Shown: positions 20,506-25,428 of the stretch, in pieces
Layout of the letters: every line of letters begins with the position of its first letter
Position numbering within the stretch: the first letter of the stretch is position 1
DNA from: an uncultured Lachnospiraceae bacterium
GTDB taxonomy: Bacteria > Bacillota > Clostridia > Lachnospirales > Lachnospiraceae
Reading direction: 5' to 3'
Assembly (NCBI GenBank): GCA_910587105.1
Contig: CAJUMB010000052.1
Span: 1 to 25,428 of the forward strand
Length of the DNA: 25,428 nucleotides
The notes under the pieces: model-generated
What the model was told of the DNA's origin: nothing
Database searches by the model: none
What the model saw: the letters and a program-made list of their open reading frames with translations, nothing else
Made by a program: the position numbers and the translations under genes

Positions 20506-22791
20506 GTGGCGGAGCGGGAGATTATTGAAAAATTAAAGAGAGTGGATGCCAGAGCAAAAGCCATGGATGATTTTACAAGCCCTGAGGACCTGTACAGGGA
20601 GCTGATATCCAGTGTGAGGAAGTACCATCCTTCCGCTGACATTTCCCTGATTCAGAAAGCATATGATTCGGCGTATCAGGCCCACGAAGGGCAGAAGCGC
20701 AAATCCGGGGAGCCTTATATTATTCATCCGCTGTGCGTGGCGATTATACTGGCAGATTTGGAATTGGACAAAGAGACCATTGTGGCAGGGCTTCTCCATG
20801 ACGCGGTGGAGGATACCTGGATGACAGTGGAAGAAGTTACCCAGGAGTTCAGCCAGGAGGTGGCACTTCTGGTGGACGGTGTGACCAAACTGGGACAGCT
20901 TTCCTATTCGGCGGATAAGCTGGAACTGCAGGCTGAGAATCTGCGGAAAATGTTTCTGGCCATGGCGAAGGATATCCGGGTTATATTGATTAAGCTGGCG
21001 GATCGTCTTCACAATATGCGGACACTGAAATATATGACGCCAAAAAAGCAGTTGGAAAAGGCCAGGGAGACCATGGATATCTATGCGCCCATTGCCATGC
21101 GCCTGGGAATATCCAAAATAAAGGTGGAGCTGGATGATCTGTCTTTGCGGTATTCTAATCCTGAAGTCTATTACGACCTGGTAGAGAAAATATCTCTGCG
21201 GAAAAGCGCCAGGGAAGAATTCATAAGCAGTATTGTGGGAGAAGTAAAGGAGAAGATGGAAGAGTCCAGCATCGATGCCCAGGTGGATGGACGGGTGAAA
21301 CATTTTTTCAGTATTTATAAGAAAATGGTCAATCAGGATAAAACCCTGGACCAGATCTATGACCTGTTTGCCGTGCGCATACTGGTGGAGTCAGTGAAAG
21401 ACTGCTATGCGGCGCTGGGGGCCATCCATGAGATGTACAAACCCATCCCAGGACGGTTCAAAGACTACATTGCCATGCCAAAGCCTAATATGTACCAGTC
21501 TCTTCATACCACGCTGATTGGCCCCAGCGGCCAGCCTTTTGAGATTCAGATCCGTACGTATGAGATGCATAAAACAGCAGAATTCGGGATTGCGGCACAC
21601 TGGAAATATAAAGAGTCTTCCGACGGCAAAAAGCCTCTGGGCAAAAGCGAAGAGGAGAAACTGAGCTGGCTGAGACACATTCTGGAATGGCAGCGGGATA
21701 TGTCTGATAACCGGGAATTTATGACTCTGCTAAAGAGCGACCTGGATTTATTTGCAGATAATGTATATTGTTTTACCCCGGCAGGTGATGTGAAGACACT
21801 GCCGGCCGGTTCCACTCCCATTGACTTTGCCTACAGCATTCACAGTGCTGTGGGAAATACCATGGTGGGGGCCAGGGTGAACGGACGGCTGGTTTCCATT
21901 GAATATGTGATCAAAAACGGAGACAGGATAGAGATTATCACTTCCCAGAATTCTCAGGGGCCCAGCAGGGACTGGCTGAAACTGGTGAGGAGTACCCAGG
22001 CGAAGAAAAAGATTAATGACTGGTTTAAGCAGGAATTAAAGGAAGATAACATTTTAAAAGGCAGGGAAATGCTGTCTCAGTACGCAAAGAGCAAGGGGAT
22101 ACCTCTGAGCACATACACCAAGACAAAATATCAGGAACCGGTGATGAAGAAATATGGGTTCCGGGACTGGGATTCTGTGCTGGCTGCCATCGGGCATGGC
22201 GGTCTGAAAGAAGGCCAGGTGCTTAATAAGCTGGTGGAAACTTACGAAAAAGACCATCAGATGAATCTTCTGGATGAGGATGTGCTGGAGGCGGTATCCG
22301 ATAACCACAATAAGATTCAGGTGGTAAAGGCAAAGGGAGGCATTGTGGTAAAGGGCGCCCACGATGTGAGCGTGCGCTTTTCCAAATGCTGCGGCCCCAT
22401 ACCAGGGGACGAGATTGTGGGATTTATCACCAGGGGCAGGGGCATTTCCATCCACAGGACGGACTGCGTCAATGTGCTGAGCATGGGGGAAGAAGACAGG
22501 GCCCGTCTGGTGGAAGCTGAGTGGGAAATGCCGGAGGAAAAGGCGCAGGAGAAATATCTGGCGGAAATCAATATTTATGCCGATAACCGGACCGGCCTGC
22601 TGGCGGATATCTCCAGGATCTTTACGGAACGGAAGATTGATTTGAGGGGAATCAACAGCAGAACCAGCAAGCAGGAAGTGGCAACGATTTCTCTGGATTT
22701 TGAAATTGGAAGTAAGGAAGAATTAAGGTCTCTGATAGAGAAACTGCGGCAGGTGGAAAATGTAATCGACGTGAAACGGACCACGGGATAA
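20506..22791 (+). CDS. rel: Bifunctional (p)ppGpp synthetase/hydrolase (RSH)
   Basis: 761 residues, start GTG 20506 after AGGTGATA. The hydrolase domain has H60, H74 and HD at 98-99 with EDT following, and LADRLHNMRT near 164-173. The synthetase domain follows YDLFAVRI, has RFKD at 317-320 (the RxKD form of bifunctional enzymes), MPKPNMYQSLHT and FEIQIRT with E346. A TGS domain (CFTPAGDVKTLPAGSTPIDF, about 425-480), a Cys-containing zinc-finger-like part (FSKCCGPIPGDEI, HRTDCVNV) and a C-terminal ACT domain (NRTGLLADISRIFTERKIDL) complete the standard ribosome-associated form. It makes and destroys the stringent alarmone in response to amino-acid starvation. The metallohydrolase gene follows after 15 bases. 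Confidence 0.95.
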   Translation: MAEREIIEKLKRVDARAKAMDDFTSPEDLYRELISSVRKYHPSADISLIQKAYDSAYQAHEGQKRKSGEPYIIHPLCVAIILADLELDKETIVAGLLHDAVEDTWMTVEEVTQEFSQEVALLVDGVTKLGQLSYSADKLELQAENLRKMFLAMAKDIRVILIKLADRLHNMRTLKYMTPKKQLEKARETMDIYAPIAMRLGISKIKVELDDLSLRYSNPEVYYDLVEKISLRKSAREEFISSIVGEVKEKMEESSIDAQVDGRVKHFFSIYKKMVNQDKTLDQIYDLFAVRILVESVKDCYAALGAIHEMYKPIPGRFKDYIAMPKPNMYQSLHTTLIGPSGQPFEIQIRTYEMHKTAEFGIAAHWKYKESSDGKKPLGKSEEEKLSWLRHILEWQRDMSDNREFMTLLKSDLDLFADNVYCFTPAGDVKTLPAGSTPIDFAYSIHSAVGNTMVGARVNGRLVSIEYVIKNGDRIEIITSQNSQGPSRDWLKLVRSTQAKKKINDWFKQELKEDNILKGREMLSQYAKSKGIPLSTYTKTKYQEPVMKKYGFRDWDSVLAAIGHGGLKEGQVLNKLVETYEKDHQMNLLDEDVLEAVSDNHNKIQVVKAKGGIVVKGAHDVSVRFSKCCGPIPGDEIVGFITRGRGISIHRTDCVNVLSMGEEDRARLVEAEWEMPEEKAQEKYLAEINIYADNRTGLLADISRIFTERKIDLRGINSRTSKQEVATISLDFEIGSKEELRSLIEKLRQVENVIDVKRTTG

Positions 22792-22806
22792 AGGAGTGAA
22801 GGTGAG

Positions 22807-23436
22807 ATGAAAGACATGAAAGCGGGCCAGTGCTGTGTAGGTATGGTGAGGACCAATTGCTATGGGCTCATGAATGAGCAGACGAAGGAGATGATCTTCG
22901 TAGACCCAGGGGACAGTCCGGAAACAATAGTGTCAATGGCGGAGAAAATGGGCGGAACACCGGTGGCGATTCTGCTGACACACGGTCATTTTGACCATAT
23001 TATGGCTGTGGAGGCATTGAAGGAGAAGTATCAGATTCCAGTGTATGCAGGACAGGAGGAAACGGATATTTTGGAACAGACGGCTTTCAATCTGACCGAC
23101 ACCCTCCGCCGTCCTCTCTCCATCCATCCGGAGGTGCTGTTAAAAGATGAGGAGACATTTACCGCGGCAGGTTTTTCCATTCAGGCATTCCATACACCTG
23201 GTCATACCAAGGGAAGTATGTGCTATTATTTTCCGGAAGAAGGGGTCCTGGCCAGCGGTGACACCCTGTTCTGTGAATCTGTGGGGCGTTCGGATCTTCC
23301 CACGGGAAGCTCACGGCAGCTGGTGGAAAGTGTGAAGCGCCTTCTGGAAATTCTGCCGGAGGATACCCAGGTGCTTCCAGGCCACGAGTCGGCTACCACA
23401 ATCGGCCATGAAAAGAGGTACAATCCCTTTGTGTGA
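22807..23436 (+). CDS. MBL-fold metallohydrolase (glyoxalase II-like)
   Basis: 209 residues. The binuclear metal site is complete: THGHFDH with H59, H61, D63 and H64, FHTPGHTKGS with H132, ASGDTLF with D151, and PGHES with H192. The compact length and VGRSDLPTGS segment match the small glyoxalase II-like hydrolases common in Clostridia. The substrate is unknown; thioester or related hydrolysis is likely. It lies 15 bases after rel, within the rel-MBL-hemZ arrangement usual in this group, and its 3' end overlaps the hemZ frame. Confidence 0.88.
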   Translation: MKDMKAGQCCVGMVRTNCYGLMNEQTKEMIFVDPGDSPETIVSMAEKMGGTPVAILLTHGHFDHIMAVEALKEKYQIPVYAGQEETDILEQTAFNLTDTLRRPLSIHPEVLLKDEETFTAAGFSIQAFHTPGHTKGSMCYYFPEEGVLASGDTLFCESVGRSDLPTGSSRQLVESVKRLLEILPEDTQVLPGHESATTIGHEKRYNPFV

Positions 23437-24901
23437 GATTTTGGTATGGCTGAACAGGCAGGAATTTGAATACGATGTGTATTCTCTGGTGAGAGCCTTT
23501 TACCCGGGTACCCAGGTGAATGTCCGGTGTATGGAGGAATTCCCAGAGGAAACCCAGCCGCTCCCGGGGGAACAGATATTTGTGAAAGCCTGGTGCGGCA
23601 GCGGGGAAATCTATGTGGAATATAAAAGGGCCGGGGAAGCTGCTTCTGGGGAGGCGGTCCCTGATCTGCAGGAGAAAAGCCGTTTTGAGGAAAAGAATTG
23701 TTTAAAACAGGTGGTGTATCAGGTACTGAAGCGTGCCACGGGACGTGTCCTGGAATGGGGGACCTTGACAGGCATCCGTCCGGTAAAGCTGGCTGAGGGG
23801 CTGCTGGAGGCAGGCAGGAGTCCCCAGGAAGCTCAAAAAGACATGCAGGAGAAATATTATCTGAGCCACACCAAAAGCAGGCTGTGTGTGGAGATTGCCT
23901 GCAGGGAAGAAGACGTTCTGAAAAGTTTGGATTACCGCCAGGGATACAGCATTTATGTGGGTATCCCTTTCTGTCCCAGTATCTGTATGTACTGTTCCTT
24001 CAGCTCCTATCCCCTGGACAGGTGGAGAAAGCGGGTGGACGAATATGTGGACATTCTTTGCCAGGAGATGAAGGCTGTAAGCGGGTTTATGGAGGGGAAG
24101 GAGCTTCATACCCTTTATATAGGCGGGGGTACTCCCACCACACTGTCTCCGGTACAGATGGAGAGGGTGTTGAGTTGTCTGGAAGAGACCTTTTCGTTGG
24201 CGCATCTGCGGGAATTTACAGTAGAAGCAGGCCGTCCTGACAGCATTACCAGGGAGAAACTGCAGGTTTTGAAGGAGCATCCGGTCACCAGGATTTCTGT
24301 AAATCCCCAGACTATGAATCAGGATACCCTGGACTTTATCGGCAGGCGGCATACGACAGAAGATACCAGGCAGGCATTTGGACTGGCACGGGAGATGGGA
24401 TTTGACAATATCAATATGGATTTAATCGCCGGACTGCCGGGAGAGGGCATCCGGGAGGTGGAAAACACACTGGAGCAGATTCGGGATCTGGGACCGGACA
24501 GCCTGACCATGCATTCGCTGGCTGTCAAGCGTGCGGCACGCCTGCGTCTGTTTTCGGAGGAGCACAGAGAACTTACATTCGAGAACAGCAGTAAAATCAT
24601 GGATATGGCTGACAGCTGCGCCAGAGAGATGGGCATGGTTCCCTATTATTTGTACCGTCAGAAAAATATGGCTGGGAACCTGGAGAATGTGGGGTATGCG
24701 AAGCCAGAGCAGGCAGGGGTGTATAATATTTTGATGATGGAGGAGAAACAGACCATAGTTGCCTGCGGAGCTGGGAGCGTGTCGAAAAGGGTGTACCCGG
24801 ACGGACGCATTGAGCGAAGCGAGAATGTCAAGGATGTTTCCCAATATATCGAGAGAATCGGGGAAATGATAGAAAGAAAACGTGTGTTATTAGAAGATTA
24901 A
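23408..24901 (+). CDS. hemZ: Coproporphyrinogen III oxidase-like radical SAM protein HemZ
   Basis: 497 residues from ATG 23408, overlapping the metallohydrolase by 29 bases. A start at TTG 23429, nine bases after AGAGGT, is equally possible and would shorten the overlap. The N-terminal HemZ-specific region (EFEYDVYSLVRAFYPGTQ, GILTGIRP-like LTGIRPVKL) precedes the radical SAM motif CPSICMYC with C189, C193, C196, then YIGGGTPTTLS and FTVEAGRPDSI. The HemN-like C-terminal part contains YYLYRQKNMAGNLENVGYA. HemZ is named for oxygen-independent coproporphyrinogen oxidation, but many clostridia carry it without other heme genes, so its substrate here is open. hisS and aspS usually follow; they do not here. 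Confidence 0.9.
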   Translation: MKRGTIPLCEILVWLNRQEFEYDVYSLVRAFYPGTQVNVRCMEEFPEETQPLPGEQIFVKAWCGSGEIYVEYKRAGEAASGEAVPDLQEKSRFEEKNCLKQVVYQVLKRATGRVLEWGTLTGIRPVKLAEGLLEAGRSPQEAQKDMQEKYYLSHTKSRLCVEIACREEDVLKSLDYRQGYSIYVGIPFCPSICMYCSFSSYPLDRWRKRVDEYVDILCQEMKAVSGFMEGKELHTLYIGGGTPTTLSPVQMERVLSCLEETFSLAHLREFTVEAGRPDSITREKLQVLKEHPVTRISVNPQTMNQDTLDFIGRRHTTEDTRQAFGLAREMGFDNINMDLIAGLPGEGIREVENTLEQIRDLGPDSLTMHSLAVKRAARLRLFSEEHRELTFENSSKIMDMADSCAREMGMVPYYLYRQKNMAGNLENVGYAKPEQAGVYNILMMEEKQTIVACGAGSVSKRVYPDGRIERSENVKDVSQYIERIGEMIERKRVLLED

Positions 24902-24994
24902 CAATTCAAAATTCGGACAAAAATTGTTGAGTAGGATGCGGATTTCAGGTACAACAAAAACACCGGAAGTCCAACAAATGTCCAACAAAATTTT

Positions 24995-25024
24995 TTGCGT
25001 TGGTACATCATAATACACTATAAT
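24995..25024 (+). promoter_or_regulatory. Candidate promoter after hemZ
   Basis: TTGCGT (24995-25000), 18 bases, TATAAT (25019-25024). With the terminator at 25079-25112 it would give an RNA of about 80 nt. Confidence 0.45.
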
Positions 25025-25078
25025 GCATTTTTTATCTCGAAGTCCGACAAAATCAGTGTTAATCCACAGATTCCTAAG

Positions 25079-25112
25079 GAGCGTTTCGGAAATAGTCGAA
25101 ACGCTCTTTTTT
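25079..25112 (+). terminator. Strong terminator downstream of hemZ
   Basis: A perfect ten-base stem GAGCGTTTCG (25079-25088) with CGAAACGCTC (25097-25106), eight-base loop, then six T. It may end hemZ transcription or a short RNA from 25031. Confidence 0.88.
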
Positions 25113-25230
25113 GCGCCTTTCAAGCAGGATTTTAGCCTTTTATGAAGAAATTGTAATGTCGGGCTAGTCCAACAAATAAAATGCACATTTGTCAACAGTC
25201 ATTTTATTAAATGAAAAGGAGGTTCACGGG

Positions 25231-25428
25231 ATGAACAACACAGCGTTAAGAGCAGGGTTGCTAAGCGCCAGTGGCGCTTGTTTAGCAACGACCAAAGCGG
25301 AGCGTAGACCGCAGAGCGCCAACAATACACACATGGTTTTTGCAAATGAGAAACATGAGAAATTTTACTATGAGAAATTGGAACAGGCGAGGTATCAGGA
25401 CTGCTATCACAAGGCTTTGATTTATATT
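25231..25428 (+). CDS. DUF6075 family protein, 5' part, with an in-frame insertion
   Basis: 66 codons are visible; the gene runs off the window. AGGAGGT at 25217-25223 sets ATG 25231. After an odd start, the sequence MVFANEKHEKFYYEKLEQAR, then YQDCYHKALIYI, matches the beginning of DUF6075 proteins, a family of unknown function common on conjugative elements of gut Firmicutes. Between the start and this conserved part sit about 29 extra codons (GLLSASGACLATTKAERRPQ and flanks), bounded by near-identical AACAACACA and AACAATACA. The original start may have been the same ATG with the conserved part directly after it, or ATG 25333. It is the first gene of the presumed element inserted after hemZ. 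Confidence 0.68.
   Translation, partial: MNNTALRAGLLSASGACLATTKAERRPQSANNTHMVFANEKHEKFYYEKLEQARYQDCYHKALIYI
25243..25320. repeat. In-frame palindromic insertion inside the DUF6075 gene
   Basis: The core hairpin is GTTGCTAA (25258-25265), GCGCC, a short loop, GGCGC, then TTAGCAAC (25282-25289). Near-direct repeats AACAACACA (25234-25242) and AACAATACA (25321-25329) are 87 bases apart, a multiple of three, and the frame stays open. Confidence 0.5.

Larger units (their letters stand above)
24913..25176. repeat. Cluster of TCCAACAAA-type direct repeats
   Basis: TCCAACAAA occurs at 24970-24978, 24981-24989 and 25168-25176, TCCGACAAA at 25043-25051, and looser forms near 24913 (TCGGACAAA) and 24950 (TACAACAAA). 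All are on the same strand in non-coding DNA right after hemZ. The two closest are 11 bases apart, about one helical turn. This fits arm-type integrase or excisionase sites at the end of an integrated element. Confidence 0.5.

Noticed and set aside
20533..21303. A 256-residue minus-strand frame opposite rel
   Set aside because: It overlaps the conserved hydrolase domain of rel completely and shows no motif of its own.
23702..24352. A 216-residue minus-strand frame opposite hemZ
   Set aside because: It is opposite a clear HemZ with intact motifs, has no recognisable domain or ribosome site, and its composition is that of a shadow.
1..25428. CRISPR arrays, tRNA or rRNA genes
   Set aside because: No regularly spaced repeats with unique spacers and no tRNA or rRNA signature sequences were seen on either strand.

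Overview
The window looks like a chromosomal stretch of an anaerobic Firmicute of the Lachnospiraceae type (Blautia or a near relative). This rests on a TIGR04086 - SCIFF - SCIFF maturase - SecDF - RecJ - RSH - metallohydrolase - HemZ gene order, a fused SecDF, strong GGAGG ribosome sites and extended -10 promoters. The species assignment is inference.

Layout. (1) 1-2260 is decayed mobile DNA: a DUF6291-type protein, a broken small gene, a compact type I toxin-antitoxin locus (31-aa holin-like toxin with a convergent antisense RNA), a tyrosine-integrase fragment, a small orphan gene and a solo repeat end. (2) 2290-7251 is one apparent operon: DUF3786 protein, fumarate-reductase-like flavoprotein, its three-cluster iron-sulfur partner, and two tandem sirtuins of the macrodomain-linked SirTM type. 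No membrane anchor, macrodomain, lipoate ligase or GcvH-L gene is seen. This is the best candidate for an undescribed system. (3) 7252-9411 holds a MATE exporter between two 166-bp palindromic, MITE-like elements, plus a 78-nt hairpin. (4) 9412-12513 holds a DUF362 protein overlapping a YdcF-like protein, convergent with a CNNM/CorC-type CBS protein. (5) 12868-14250 is a secreted, Pro/Thr/Glu-rich, membrane-anchored surface protein. (6) 14295-18553 holds TIGR04086, the SCIFF ranthipeptide precursor, its radical SAM maturase and SecDF. (7) 18725-24901 holds recJ, rel, an MBL hydrolase and hemZ. (8) After hemZ the expected chromosomal order stops and a region with repeated TCCAACAAA-type sites, a possible short RNA and a truncated DUF6075 gene begins. 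It looks like the end of an integrated element.

The sirtuin operon may join an NAD-consuming ADP-ribosylation pair to a soluble flavin/iron-sulfur electron-transfer module. An inverted repeat lies just after its promoter. The MITE-like family occurs four times (two full, one short, one solo end). One copy supplies the MATE stop codon, another may supply the -35 box of the DUF362 promoter, and a third directly abuts the SecDF terminator. Two internal hairpins of the full copies differ by paired, structure-preserving changes. All start sites, promoters and terminators are read by eye.
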